Source: Marinobacter sediminicola
GTDB lineage: Bacteria; Pseudomonadota; Gammaproteobacteria; Pseudomonadales; Oleiphilaceae
Length of the DNA stretch: 64,000 nucleotides
Direction of reading: 5' to 3'
Assembly: GCF_031157525.1 (NCBI RefSeq)
Contig: NZ_JAVIXR010000001.1
Location: 496,001-560,000, forward strand
Position 1 is the stretch's first letter; each line of letters starts with the position of its first letter. A program made the position numbers and the translations under genes. The notes under the pieces were generated by a model. It saw only the letters and a program-made list of their open reading frames with translations. It ran no database searches and was not told where the DNA came from. Below, in pieces: positions 51,309 to 60,619 of the stretch.

Positions 51309-53150
51309 TCAGGGCTCTGCCCACCAATCGTCGAGGTCGGTACCGTTTTTGGGCGTCTTATCCGGATGCTTCAGGTGGCTCCAGTAGGCAACGCGATCTT
51401 TAGCAAGATGCCAGTGTGGTACCACGTAATGCCCTTGAAGTAGCACTCTATCGAGGGCACGTGTGCGCTGTACCAGCTCGTCCCGGTCCGGGGCCTGAAT
51501 CACCAGGCTTACCAGTTCGTCCACCACTGGATCATTTACGCCGGCATAGTTACGGGAGCCGTTGGTGTCTACAGTAGATGAGTGCCAATACTCGCGCTGC
51601 TCATTGCCAGGGGAATCTGACTGGCCGATGGCTTGGGTAATCATGTCGTAGTCGAACTCACGCACGCGTTGAACGTATTGATTGCTGTCTACCAGGCGCA
51701 CAGACATGTCAATACCAAGGCGGGCGAGGTTGTTTTTGAAAGGCAGTACAACTCGCTCAAAGGTTTTCTGGAACAGCAGAATCTCGAAGGCCAATTGTTT
51801 GTCTGTTTCTGTATGAACCATTTTCCCGTCGCGAACTTCGTAACCTGCCGAACGTAGCAGTTCCATCGCTATTCTGAGGTTTCCTCTCAGGCCTTGCTTG
51901 CCATCGGTGGAAGGGGCTTCAAACGCCTTGGTGAAAATGTCCTCATCCAATCTGTCCTTGTAAGCCTCGAGTATTTCGAGTTCCCGGCCAGTTGGCAGGC
52001 CGGTTGCAGCCAGTTCGCTGTTTTCGAAGTAACTGTTGGTGCGGTCGTATTGACCATAGAACAGATTCTTGTTGGTCCACTCAAAATCGAAAGCGTAAGT
52101 GAGTGCTTCCCGTACCAAGGCATCGCTGAACACCTTTTTGCGGGTGTTGAACACGAAGCCCTGCATGCCGGTGGGGCGATGGTGTTCAATGGCTTCGGTA
52201 ATGATAGTGCCGTTATCAAACCTTTCACCGGTGTAGGCAGTTGCCCAGTTTTTGGCAGAGGTTTCTACTCTGAAATCAAAGCTACCCGCTTTGAAAGCCT
52301 CCAGAGCCACGGTGTCATCGGTATAGTAGTCATAGCGAACACGATCAAAATTCAACCGGCCTTTGCGTACCGAAAGATCTTTCGCCCAATAATCGTCCTG
52401 CCGCTCATACTCAATTGTGCGGCCTGCTTCAAAACTACCGATACGATAGGCGCCGCTGCCGACAGGTGGAGTCAGGCCGTTCTTTCCAAACTCGCGACCT
52501 TCCCAATAGTGGGCAGGCAGAATGGGCATCTGGCCGAGAATCAGCGGTAATTCACGGTTGCTGGTTTCCTGGAAGTCGAAACGGATACGGTGAGGGTTTT
52601 CGATAGTGACGTTGCTCACATCCGCATAGTAGTTCCGGTAAAACGGGTGCCCCTTGGTCGTCAGGGTTTCAAAGGAAAATTTCACGTCCTCAGCGTTAAT
52701 GGGCTCGCCATCCTGGAAGCGCGCTGTTTGCCTAAGGTTGAAAACCACATAGCTTCGGTCTTCCGGCGTTTCCAGGGATTCCGCTATGAGCCCATACATG
52801 GAGAAAGGTTCGTCTGCTGAGTACTCAAGTAGGGTGTCGTAGAGATAGCTACTGATACCGGCGGCGGAAACCCCGCGAATAACAAAGGGGTTGAAGGTAT
52901 CAAAACCGTTGGCCACTACGGCCATTTTTAGCGATCCGCCTTTTGGGGCCTTGGGGTTAACGTAGTCAAAATGCCCAAACCCTTGCGGATATTTCGGCGC
53001 GCCGTGCATGGCCATACCGTGGACCGGTTGTACCTTGAGCCCTTCTGAGTCGGTTGATGATTCGCTGGCATATAAAGAAATTGGAGAAGCCAGAAAAGCC
53101 AGAACTGAAAGAAATGTTGTAAGGCGTGAGGCAGAAAAGGTTCTTGTCAT
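51309..53150 (-). CDS. yejA: Periplasmic peptide-binding protein YejA
   Basis: Solute-binding protein of the Yej system, family 5 (SBP_bac_5), 613 residues, with a signal peptide cleaved near YAS|ESS (about 29). The mature protein shows KYPQGFGHFDYVNPKAPKGG, typical of YejA. Yej takes up oligopeptides, including microcin C in E. coli and antimicrobial peptides in some pathogens. It is first in the minus-strand yejABEF cluster. Confidence 0.94.
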   Translation of the reverse strand: MTRTFSASRLTTFLSVLAFLASPISLYASESSTDSEGLKVQPVHGMAMHGAPKYPQGFGHFDYVNPKAPKGGSLKMAVVANGFDTFNPFVIRGVSAAGISSYLYDTLLEYSADEPFSMYGLIAESLETPEDRSYVVFNLRQTARFQDGEPINAEDVKFSFETLTTKGHPFYRNYYADVSNVTIENPHRIRFDFQETSNRELPLILGQMPILPAHYWEGREFGKNGLTPPVGSGAYRIGSFEAGRTIEYERQDDYWAKDLSVRKGRLNFDRVRYDYYTDDTVALEAFKAGSFDFRVETSAKNWATAYTGERFDNGTIITEAIEHHRPTGMQGFVFNTRKKVFSDALVREALTYAFDFEWTNKNLFYGQYDRTNSYFENSELAATGLPTGRELEILEAYKDRLDEDIFTKAFEAPSTDGKQGLRGNLRIAMELLRSAGYEVRDGKMVHTETDKQLAFEILLFQKTFERVVLPFKNNLARLGIDMSVRLVDSNQYVQRVREFDYDMITQAIGQSDSPGNEQREYWHSSTVDTNGSRNYAGVNDPVVDELVSLVIQAPDRDELVQRTRALDRVLLQGHYVVPHWHLAKDRVAYWSHLKHPDKTPKNGTDLDDWWAEP

Positions 53151-53181
53151 GGGTCTCGCACATTCAGGTGTTTCAAGCCGA

Positions 53182-53204
53182 CGCGGGGGGCATCCTGCCC
53201 CGCG
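53182..53204. repeat. GC-rich hairpin between mltD and yejA
   Basis: CGCGGGG and CCCCGCG arms (53182-53188, 53198-53204) with a nine-base loop. There is no T-run in the minus direction, so a terminator role for mltD is uncertain. Confidence 0.4.
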
Positions 53205-53270
53205 CTCCTGTCTGCTAAATTTTTATGATTCTTATACTTACTGAAAGTTCCGGCCCTGAAAGGTTAACAA

Positions 53271-54980
53271 TCAGGGGCTGTTCCGGATGTCGACGTAGAG
53301 TACCAGACTTTGCCCCGGTTGCAGATAACGGGAGGTATTCAGATCGTTCCAGCTTGCGATGTCGCGCACGTTTACCGAGAAACGATTGGCAATGAGAGCA
53401 AGGGAGTCGCCTTTGCGAACGCGGTATCCCACCTTTCGGACCATGGCTTTGCCACGGGTGCTACCAGCTGAGGCTATAGTGGGTTGTGCGGTATTTGACC
53501 CGATCACCAGTTCTTTTCCGGGGATCAGCGGGTCTCCGGGTGCCATACCGTTCCAGGCCGCCACCTGGCGCACTGAAACCCGATGTTCGCGCGCAATATC
53601 CCAGAAGGTGTCGCCACGGCGGACAGTGTAACGCAGTTTACTTCCCGACCGCTTTTTGTCCTGTTTGCGCTCAAGCCGCTGGGATGCGCTGAGAGCGTAA
53701 GCGTCGGATTTCTTTGAAGCTGAAGGGATCATCAGCCGTTGGCCAATGCGGATTAGGTCGCCGTTGAGGTTGTTGACCTGCTGCAGCACCGCAGGGGTGG
53801 TGGAAAACTTTCTGGAGATAGTGTTCAGACTATCTCCGGATTTGACGACATAGTTGCGCCAGGACACTCGTTTTTCTGGTGGAATGTTCGCTAAAGCCGT
53901 ACGGAAGCTTTCGGCATTCTGGTGGGGCACGAGCAAACGGTGCGGACCTTCTGGAGAGGTCGCCCAACGGTTATAGGAAGGATTAAGCAGATAGATTTCG
54001 TCAATGTCGACGCTCGCAAGTTCTGCAGCCTGGGCGAGATCCAGTTGCCCACCGGTTTCGACGATGTCGAAATAGGGTTCGTCTTTGAGCGTTGGAAGCT
54101 CTATGCCGTAGGCTTCCGGGTCATCGAATATCTTTGCCAGCGCAATCAGCTTGGGCACGTAGTGGCGTGTTTCCTGTGGTAATTGCAGCGACCAGAAATC
54201 CTCGGGCTTGTTGCTGTTCCGGTTCCGGCGCATGGCAATTGAAACGGTGCCCCCGCCACTGTTGTAGGCGGCCAGTGCGAGTGTGTAGTCACCACCAAAG
54301 CGGTTGGTCAGGCGGTCGAGATAGGTGAGGGCAGCATCTGTGGCGGCTATTACATCGCGGCGGTCATCATGCCACCAGCTTTGGGTTAGGCCGAAGTACT
54401 TGCCTGTTGAAGGAATAAATTGCCAGAGCCCGGCTGCCCGGCCGTGGGAATAGGCAAACGGATCGAACGCACTCTCCACGACGGGTAGCAGGGCGAATTC
54501 AGCTGGTAGACCACGTTTCTCTGTTTCATTAACAATGTGGTACAGATACCGGCTTCCGCGCTCAACGACGCGGTTAATGTAGTTTGGATGCCGTGCGTAC
54601 CAGTTCAGCTGGTCTTCTACGCGCTTGTCATCAACATCGTGGTCGAGCATGAATCCGGCCCTGAGCCGGTCCCACATATCCGCCTCTCCGGCGGCGTCTG
54701 CGGTGATGTTCTGTTCAGGATTGTCCAGTTTTTCCCGTGCATCCCGTGCGGCTGCTTTAAGCTCTGGCGCGATTGCGTCGTCCAGCGGCTCATTGCGCAC
54801 TGCATCACTGTCTTTGCCGGTTTCAACAGACTCCTTAAGCTCTTCATCACCGGCAGCGAGGGTTACTTCCTCAGACTCCAGCGGACTTTGAGATGCTGAA
54901 TCTTTAGACAAATAGAGAGAGCTGCAGCCACCCGCCAAAGCACCGAGAATAAAAAGCAGGGGCAAACGTTTGACCAACAT
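53271..54980 (-). CDS. mltD: Membrane-bound lytic murein transglycosylase D (MltD)
   Basis: Cleaves peptidoglycan glycan strands with anhydro-muramic acid formation. The 569-residue lipoprotein has a lipobox LAGGC (Cys19), an acidic spacer (about 30-100), and an SLT domain with catalytic Glu in LLPVVESAFDPFAYS and AAGLWQFIPSTGKYFGL. Three C-terminal LysM domains begin with YVVKSGDSLNTIS, YTVRRGDTFWDIA and YRVRKGDSLALIA. The residue after Cys is Ser, usual for outer-membrane lipoproteins. It is next to gloB, as in E. coli. Confidence 0.95.
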   Translation of the reverse strand: MLVKRLPLLFILGALAGGCSSLYLSKDSASQSPLESEEVTLAAGDEELKESVETGKDSDAVRNEPLDDAIAPELKAAARDAREKLDNPEQNITADAAGEADMWDRLRAGFMLDHDVDDKRVEDQLNWYARHPNYINRVVERGSRYLYHIVNETEKRGLPAEFALLPVVESAFDPFAYSHGRAAGLWQFIPSTGKYFGLTQSWWHDDRRDVIAATDAALTYLDRLTNRFGGDYTLALAAYNSGGGTVSIAMRRNRNSNKPEDFWSLQLPQETRHYVPKLIALAKIFDDPEAYGIELPTLKDEPYFDIVETGGQLDLAQAAELASVDIDEIYLLNPSYNRWATSPEGPHRLLVPHQNAESFRTALANIPPEKRVSWRNYVVKSGDSLNTISRKFSTTPAVLQQVNNLNGDLIRIGQRLMIPSASKKSDAYALSASQRLERKQDKKRSGSKLRYTVRRGDTFWDIAREHRVSVRQVAAWNGMAPGDPLIPGKELVIGSNTAQPTIASAGSTRGKAMVRKVGYRVRKGDSLALIANRFSVNVRDIASWNDLNTSRYLQPGQSLVLYVDIRNSP

Positions 54981-55095
54981 AGGCGGATTCCGAATCTGAT
55001 ATTCCGCTGGGCTTATGTCTAAAAACCCGGCATATTTAATGAGTTACGAGCAAAAGTTTAAAGGATTCTATGGGAGCTCGTTTAATAGGGTCAAG

Positions 55096-55125
55096 AAACC
55101 TCTCGTTACGACAATGAGAGGTTTT
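55096..55125. terminator. Terminator after gloB
   Basis: Arms AAACCTCTC and GAGAGGTTT, extended inward by a wobble and two pairs, with a five-base loop. It starts ten bases past the gloB stop (read on the minus strand) and has a short T-rich tail both ways. Confidence 0.65.
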
Positions 55126-55134
55126 GTTAACCGA

Positions 55135-55929
55135 TCAAAAGTTATCTTTACCGTGGCGTATGGCTGCGAAGATCGCACTGTCCGAATCCGCCGGCAGACC
55201 TTGCCCGGCAGCGTAGCGTTTGGCCGCACTTACAACCTGGGGATCGTCCCAGCGCAAAAACGGGTTAAGCTGTTTTTCTTCATCAAGTATCGACGGCACA
55301 GTTGGCTCACCTGCATCCCGCTTGTCTTTGCACGCACGATCAAAGGCTTCAAGCTTGCTGTCATCAGGTAGCAAGCTGCGGGCGAAGCGTAGGTTTGAAA
55401 GAGTGTACTCATGGGCGCAATAAATAGCGGTTTCACCTGGGAGTTCGCGAATAGACTTGAGAGACTCCAGCATCTGGGACGGAGCGCCTTCAAATAATCG
55501 GCCGCAGCCAATAACGAAAAGCGTATCGCCACAGAATAGAGCGGGACGTCCATTAATTTTAGTGTCTGTGAAGTAGGCAATGTGATCGAGAGTGTGTCCC
55601 GGAACACCCATCACCTGAAAAGTAATGTCTCTCCAAACCACTTCATCGCCCGGATGAACAACGTTGGTGCTACCTTTAAAGGGTGATTCTGCAGGCCCGG
55701 TTATACGGCAGTCGTGATTGCCCTGAACGAGGTCCTTGATTCCCCCTACGTGATCAGGGTGGTGATGGGTAACGAGAATGGTGTCCAGTGTCAGCCCCTG
55801 TTTTGCAAGGTGTTCCTGAACCGGCTTCGCCTGGCCTGGGTCCACAATCAGGGCTTTACCGGTATCTGTATCGGCAATACACCAGATATAGTTATCGCTG
55901 AATGCCGGTATGGCAGAGATGGTGAGCAT
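55135..55929 (-). CDS. gloB: Hydroxyacylglutathione hydrolase GloB (glyoxalase II)
   Basis: Hydrolyses S-lactoylglutathione to lactate and glutathione in methylglyoxal detoxification. A metallo-beta-lactamase-fold protein of 264 residues with the two-metal motif THHHPDH (54-60), the metal-bridging Asp in FCGDTLF and a further His in [13 protein letters not shown]. It is divergent from the methyltransferase gene; the mltD-gloB-methyltransferase-rnhA-dnaQ order is conserved in gammaproteobacteria. Confidence 0.96.
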   Translation of the reverse strand: MLTISAIPAFSDNYIWCIADTDTGKALIVDPGQAKPVQEHLAKQGLTLDTILVTHHHPDHVGGIKDLVQGNHDCRITGPAESPFKGSTNVVHPGDEVVWRDITFQVMGVPGHTLDHIAYFTDTKINGRPALFCGDTLFVIGCGRLFEGAPSQMLESLKSIRELPGETAIYCAHEYTLSNLRFARSLLPDDSKLEAFDRACKDKRDAGEPTVPSILDEEKQLNPFLRWDDPQVVSAAKRYAAGQGLPADSDSAIFAAIRHGKDNF

Positions 55930-56051
55930 CAGATGTCCCCGTAAATACTTGGCAAGTGTGGCTAATATGATAGAGCATTAAGGTCGTAGCCCCAACAGCC
56001 GGTGAAACCCTGGTATTCAGTCCGTTTATCCAACGCGGGAGTATAGGCAGT

Positions 56052-56843
56052 GTGAAGAATGCCCAGATGGTTGATTATTCATCAAGGAGCGAGAGCTTTG
56101 AAAATTGGTTTCAGACACCGCTTGGGCGCAGGCTTCTAGCAGATCAACGGGCCTTTCTTGAGCAGCGGCTGGAGAGGTTGACCGGAGCGCGGCAACTTCA
56201 GGTCGGCGTCAGTCACCGGCTTCCCTTGGCTAATGGGACTGACTTTTCTCAAAAGATCATGACTACCCCCAGTTGTTTTGCCAACATACCTGAGGGCGTG
56301 GTTGTGTGCGATGCGGACGAGTTGCCTTTTCCCGGGGACTCCATGGATCTGGTGGTACTCCATCATACTGCGGACTTTTCGCCCTATCCCCATCAGGTTT
56401 TGCGAGAGGCTGCCCGAGTGTTGCGAGGTGATGGCAAGATTGCGCTGATTGGCTTTAATCCTGTCAGTTTTTGGGGAGTGCGAAAGTTGATGTCGCGTCA
56501 TTATGGAGGGCCCTGGGGTGGGCGGTTCCTGTCCCGGGGGCGAATGGAGGATTGGCTTCACTTGCTGGACTTTCAGATTGAAACATCCCTGACCCGATTC
56601 TATCGATTGCCTTTGCAGCGCAGTGGTCGCAAAGGGACAGGGGCGCTGGGCGAGCGCATGTCAGGTTACGGGTTTCTGCCGGTTGGTGCCTATTACTGTA
56701 TCCTTGCAAAAAAAAGGGTGTGTGCCCGGATTCCACGGCGTCATGTTTGGCGACAAAGCAGCGTTCTGGGTCTGTCGGGAAAAGGCACAGTTGGGGCGGC
56801 GAGAGGGTCTCCGCAACAGAGCTGCGAGCACTCTGAAGACTGA
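56052..56843 (+). CDS. Class I SAM-dependent methyltransferase (YafS-like)
   Basis: A 263-residue protein with a methyltransferase core: VVCDADELPFPGDSMDLVVL (about 88-107), HHTADFSPYPHQVLREAARVLR and GKIALIGFNPVSFWG. The glycine-rich SAM loop is degenerate. The substrate is unknown; E. coli YafS occupies the same place between gloB and rnhA. The start is a GTG with GGGAG upstream. It is transcribed with rnhA. Confidence 0.85.
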   Translation: MKNAQMVDYSSRSESFENWFQTPLGRRLLADQRAFLEQRLERLTGARQLQVGVSHRLPLANGTDFSQKIMTTPSCFANIPEGVVVCDADELPFPGDSMDLVVLHHTADFSPYPHQVLREAARVLRGDGKIALIGFNPVSFWGVRKLMSRHYGGPWGGRFLSRGRMEDWLHLLDFQIETSLTRFYRLPLQRSGRKGTGALGERMSGYGFLPVGAYYCILAKKRVCARIPRRHVWRQSSVLGLSGKGTVGAARGSPQQSCEHSED

Positions 56844-56888
56844 CCGGCCTTAAAGGGCCGCTAAACCGAAATGCATGCGGGAGTTTGA

Positions 56889-57326
56889 ATGTCCGGAAAG
56901 GTAATTGTGTATACCGATGGCGCCTGTAAAGGGAATCCGGGGCGAGGTGGTTGGGGTGTTGTATTGCGTTATGGTGACGCAGTAAAAACCATGCACGGTG
57001 GAGAGCGACACACTACGAATAACCGCATGGAGTTGATGGCTGCAATTCAGGGGTTAAAAGCTCTCAAGCGCGATTGTGAAGTGGAGTTGTACACGGACTC
57101 CCAGTATGTACGGAAAGGAATTACAGAATGGCTTTCCGGGTGGAAGCGTAACGGCTGGAAAACTTCTGCAAAAAAGCCGGTTAAAAATGATGACCTATGG
57201 CGTGAACTGGATTCGGAAACGAAGAAGCATAAGGTTAACTGGCACTGGGTAAAAGGCCACGCAGGTGTGCCGGATAACGAACTCGCTGACGAGCTTGCGA
57301 ACAAGGGCGTTGCTGAACTGGATTAA
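56889..57326 (+). CDS. rnhA: Ribonuclease HI RnhA
   Basis: Degrades RNA in RNA-DNA hybrids. The 145-residue protein has all four acidic active-site residues: D10 (VYTDGAC), E48 (RMELMAA), D70 (LYTDSQYV) and D134 (NELAD), plus the basic handle region. It is followed by dnaQ on the same strand; rnhA-dnaQ adjacency is widespread. Confidence 0.97.
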   Translation: MSGKVIVYTDGACKGNPGRGGWGVVLRYGDAVKTMHGGERHTTNNRMELMAAIQGLKALKRDCEVELYTDSQYVRKGITEWLSGWKRNGWKTSAKKPVKNDDLWRELDSETKKHKVNWHWVKGHAGVPDNELADELANKGVAELD

Positions 57327-57336
57327 TGTGGGATTT

Positions 57337-58047
57337 ATGAGACAGATAATACTGGATACAGAAACAACCGGTATTGACCCGGCACAAGGTCACCGGATCA
57401 TCGAAATCGGGTGTGTCGAGATGATGGAGCGCAAGCTCACAGGGCGCAATTACCATGTGTACGTGAACCCTGAGCGGGAGATCGAAGCCGAAGCTATCAC
57501 TATTCACGGGATCACCAACGAATTTCTCGTTGATAAACCCAAATTTGCAGACATTGCTGACGAGTTTTTCGAGTTCATCAAGGGTGCAGAGCTTGTTATT
57601 CACAATGCCGCGTTTGACGTGGGTTTCATGGATTCGGAGTTTGGCCGGATCAAACCTGTGCGCAAAACTGCGGACCATTGTGGTGTTGTGGACTCGCTTG
57701 CGATCGCTCGAGCGAAGCACCCAGGGCAGAAGAATAACCTCGATGCCCTGTGCAAACGCTACGGCGTTGATAACAGTAACCGCGAGCTTCATGGAGCTCT
57801 GCTGGATGCCGAGATCCTGGCAGAAGTGTACCTGCTACTTACCGGTGGCCAGACAGCTTTGTCACTGGATGCCGGGTCGGAGAATGGAGGCTTGGGCGGA
57901 GGTGTTCGCCGGTTGAACTCAAGCCGTCCTGCGCTGCCTGTTGTTGGCGCTACAGATGCTGAATTGGAGGCACATCAAGCGTTCATGTCTGCTATGGAAA
58001 AGAAAGCAGGTGAAACTGTCTGGAGTAAACTTGAAGGCCTAGAATGA
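57337..58047 (+). CDS. dnaQ: DNA polymerase III epsilon subunit DnaQ
   Basis: 3'-5' proofreading exonuclease of the replicative polymerase. The 236-residue DEDDh enzyme has ExoI ILDTETTGI (D7, E9), ExoII HNAAFDVGFMD and ExoIII HGALLDAEILAEVYL. The C-terminal tail binds the alpha subunit. The ATG at 57337 lies 11 bases after rnhA; an upstream in-frame ATG inside rnhA would add 24 unrelated residues. Confidence 0.96.
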   Translation: MRQIILDTETTGIDPAQGHRIIEIGCVEMMERKLTGRNYHVYVNPEREIEAEAITIHGITNEFLVDKPKFADIADEFFEFIKGAELVIHNAAFDVGFMDSEFGRIKPVRKTADHCGVVDSLAIARAKHPGQKNNLDALCKRYGVDNSNRELHGALLDAEILAEVYLLLTGGQTALSLDAGSENGGLGGGVRRLNSSRPALPVVGATDAELEAHQAFMSAMEKKAGETVWSKLEGLE

Positions 58048-58088
58048 GAACTGTGTCGGCCTGTACTAATTGTTACACGCCAGCCTTG

Positions 58089-58116
58089 TTGAGGTACTCG
58101 AGTTTTATGTTATAAG
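58089..58116 (+). promoter_or_regulatory. Candidate sigma-70 promoter of fimL
   Basis: TTGAGG (58089-58094) and TATAAG (58111-58116) with a 16-base spacer, about 160 bases before the fimL ATG. Confidence 0.45.
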
Positions 58117-58140
58117 TAGTGATAAGTACGTCAGTTTTTT

Positions 58141-58180
58141 CGTGCAGAGTGCACGGGCTCAGGTCAGGAGAGTTTGAGCC
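58141..58180 (+). promoter_or_regulatory. Tandem hairpins in the fimL leader
   Basis: CGTGCA-GAG-TGCACG (58141-58155) abuts GGCTCA-N13-TGAGCC (58156-58180). They lie in the predicted 5' untranslated region of fimL, but could also end the dnaQ transcript (no T-run follows). Confidence 0.45.
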
Positions 58181-58273
58181 GGCTCCATAACAAAAAGGTC
58201 TGGCACCCACCCTTGCCGGCCTACAGTTCACTAGGAAGGTGCGGTAGTTTCCGCAGATTAACAGGAAGCGTTT

Positions 58274-59980
58274 ATGGTTCAATCGTCTCTTGCGACGAAA
58301 TCGCAGTCGTTTGATCTGGTCAAAAGTGAAATAGAGCAGACCATCAAGCAGGCAGAATCCAGTCTTGAGCGCTTTCAGGAAAACCGTGAAAGCGGAGAGG
58401 ATTTGCAAAACTGCCTGGATTTCCTCAACCAGCTTCGTGGCATCTTTATCCTGGTGGAGCTTCGCGGCGGTACGCTTTTGTGCCAGGAAGCCGTGGCCAT
58501 GGCCAACGATGTTCCTGTCGGCGCCAACGATGACAAGAACATATTACTCACCACCTTAAGCAATGCGCTGTTTATCCTTCGCCGCTATGTGGAGTACTAC
58601 CATCAGCAGCGCGCAGATCATCCCGAATTGTTACTGCCTGTTATAAACGAGCTTCGTGAAGCTCGCCGGGAAAAGCCTTATCCCGAGTCCTGCTTTTTTG
58701 ATGTCGACATAAAAGATCAACGGAATTTTTGCGCTGGTTTAAAAGTTCCTGAGTTTGAGGGTAACGAGGCCGAATACGAAATTGTTGCTCGGCGGATGCG
58801 CCTTACTTTTCAGGTAGCTTTGTTGGGTATTCTCAGGGATCGAAACCCCGTGGTGAGCCAAAAGCTCATAAGCCGGGCCGCTCGTGGTTTTGTTCGTTTG
58901 TGTCAGGGTGCCCCAATGGGGCAAATGTGGTGCCTCGTTGCTATCGTGGCTGACACCATGCTTGACCGTGCCATGCCGTTTACCAAAGCCCGCAAGCGTA
59001 CGTTCATGCGCATTGAAAAGTACTCACGGGAACTGGTGTACGTTGGCAAAGTAGCAACCGCAAAAGATGCGCCGGACTCGCTCATTCGCGACCTGGTATA
59101 TCTGCTCTACCGCAGTGGCTCCGGCAATCCCGAAGTGACGCGTGTGCTTTCAGAATTCCAGCTCGCACCAGCCGAATTTCCGGATTCCATCCTTGAAGCC
59201 CACGCAAGACGATTGTACGGCCCGGGTACAGATGTACTGACGTCGCTATCCGAGGCGCTGCAAGATGAGCTCAACCAGCTGAAAGATAAACTGGATATTA
59301 TCGAGCGCGGCATAGAGCCGGATCTGGCCGAACTTTCCTCCATTGCAGATGCGCTGGAACGCCTTTCTAACACCCTGGTTATGCTGGACCTTAATCGCCT
59401 TGCCACCATAGCCCGCGAAGAAGCAAGTAAGCTCCGCAACTGGGAAGCAGAATCACGGTTGCCTGGAGAGGAAGAGCTTTTCCGCCTTGCGGATTCGGTG
59501 CTGGGTATTGAAGACGCTATTATGCAGATCGTCAGCCGGGGCATTACCGCTGAAACTGACGCACTGGCGGGGACCGAGCGCAGCCATGAAGAGTCTATGT
59601 ACTTCAAGGAAGCCGTGTATGTGGTTGCGGATGAAGCCCGTGGAGCATTAACGCTGGCGAAGCGCGCGATTACCGCGTTTGTGGAGTCGGATTATGACAA
59701 GCTTCATTTGGCGAATCTGCCCGCAACCCTGCATAGTATTTGGGGTGGGTTGCAGATGATAAATGATCCGGGCGCTGCCCACGTGCTTGAGCGTGTGGCA
59801 GCCTCTATTCAGGAACGCATGCTGGATTCTCGTGAAGCGCCGGGGAACCAGGTTCTGGAAGCGTTGGCGGATGCTCTGACATCCCTCGAGTACTACATTG
59901 AGGGGATTGGCAAGCGTGAGGAGAGCAACGTAGATCTGCTTCGTTTGGCGGAAACATCTCTGGATGATGTGGATCTTTAA
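58274..59980 (+). CDS. fimL: FimL, type IV pilus / cAMP signalling scaffold
   Basis: A 568-residue cytoplasmic protein resembling the N-terminal Hpt-like part of the ChpA chemosensory kinase but without the phospho-accepting histidine. In Pseudomonas, FimL links FimV and the Pil-Chp system to adenylate cyclase CyaB and twitching. The N-terminal helical repeat (KSEIEQTIKQAESSLERFQ, LRGIFILVELRGG), total length and position near rnhA-dnaQ all match FimL. It has its own promoter candidate and ends in a strong terminator. Confidence 0.85.
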   Translation: MVQSSLATKSQSFDLVKSEIEQTIKQAESSLERFQENRESGEDLQNCLDFLNQLRGIFILVELRGGTLLCQEAVAMANDVPVGANDDKNILLTTLSNALFILRRYVEYYHQQRADHPELLLPVINELREARREKPYPESCFFDVDIKDQRNFCAGLKVPEFEGNEAEYEIVARRMRLTFQVALLGILRDRNPVVSQKLISRAARGFVRLCQGAPMGQMWCLVAIVADTMLDRAMPFTKARKRTFMRIEKYSRELVYVGKVATAKDAPDSLIRDLVYLLYRSGSGNPEVTRVLSEFQLAPAEFPDSILEAHARRLYGPGTDVLTSLSEALQDELNQLKDKLDIIERGIEPDLAELSSIADALERLSNTLVMLDLNRLATIAREEASKLRNWEAESRLPGEEELFRLADSVLGIEDAIMQIVSRGITAETDALAGTERSHEESMYFKEAVYVVADEARGALTLAKRAITAFVESDYDKLHLANLPATLHSIWGGLQMINDPGAAHVLERVAASIQERMLDSREAPGNQVLEALADALTSLEYYIEGIGKREESNVDLLRLAETSLDDVDL

Positions 59981-60009
59981 TGGCCGTCTGAAAACTCTTC
60001 TTCAGAAAA

Positions 60010-60041
60010 CAAAAAACCCGCGCTAAGCGCGGGTTTTTTTA
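60010..60041. terminator. Bidirectional terminator between fimL and the SCP2 gene
   Basis: AAAAAACCCGCGC pairs with GCGCGGGTTTTTT around a short TAA loop, with T-runs in both directions. Confidence 0.93.
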
Positions 60042-60070
60042 TGAGCTTTAATCTGCTCAACAGGGCCCAA

Positions 60071-60385
60071 TCAACCCATGTTGAAAAGCTCGCCCAGCTT
60101 GGTAGCCAGCATCATGTCGCCTTCAGCGCGCAGCTGGCCAGCCATAAAGGCTTGCATGCCATCGGTTTCGCCGGAAACGATACCCTGAAGAGTTTCTGAG
60201 TTCATGATCAGTGTTACAGAGGGATCGTCATGCGGGCCTTCGTGCAGTTTGCATGTGCCGTCTTTGATCACCAGGTGGTGAGTCTTGTCGTCTTCGATAT
60301 CAAACTGGAATACCAGATCCAGGCCCTGCGCGGCATCTGCGTTGAAGTTCTGCTCGAGCTTTTCAAAGATTTGATCTACAGACAT
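60071..60385 (-). CDS. SCP2 sterol-binding domain protein
   Basis: A 104-residue protein made almost entirely of one SCP2-like lipid-binding domain (FQFDIEDDKTHHLVIKDG, PSVTLIMNSETLQGIVSGET, GDMMLATKLGELFN). Such small proteins are thought to bind or transfer acyl chains or other lipids; the ligand is unknown here. It is cytoplasmic, divergent from sohB across 234 bases without another gene. Confidence 0.88.
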   Translation of the reverse strand: MSVDQIFEKLEQNFNADAAQGLDLVFQFDIEDDKTHHLVIKDGTCKLHEGPHDDPSVTLIMNSETLQGIVSGETDGMQAFMAGQLRAEGDMMLATKLGELFNMG

Positions 60386-60619
60386 TTGTTTACCCTTTGT
60401 TTGGTGGTTGTCTTGTCTTTAAAACTGCTATGTATGCTTGGCTACACAAGCCATCGTTGGCAGCTGCCGGATAGAGCCGACTTCGCTTTCCGACTTTATG
60501 GTGAGACTTAATCCCTGTCAAGCCCGATCGAACGCTTGTTTTAATAATTTTGCTCTGCTTATCACCAGAGTTTCGGTAAGTTACACTCTCGTGCTTGCTT
60601 AACTCGCTGGAGAAGTGAT

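Noticed and set aside
58048-58273. Possible tRNA or small RNA gene between dnaQ and fimL
   Set aside because: No cloverleaf, T-loop or CCA-like end can be drawn; the hairpins fit an mRNA leader better.
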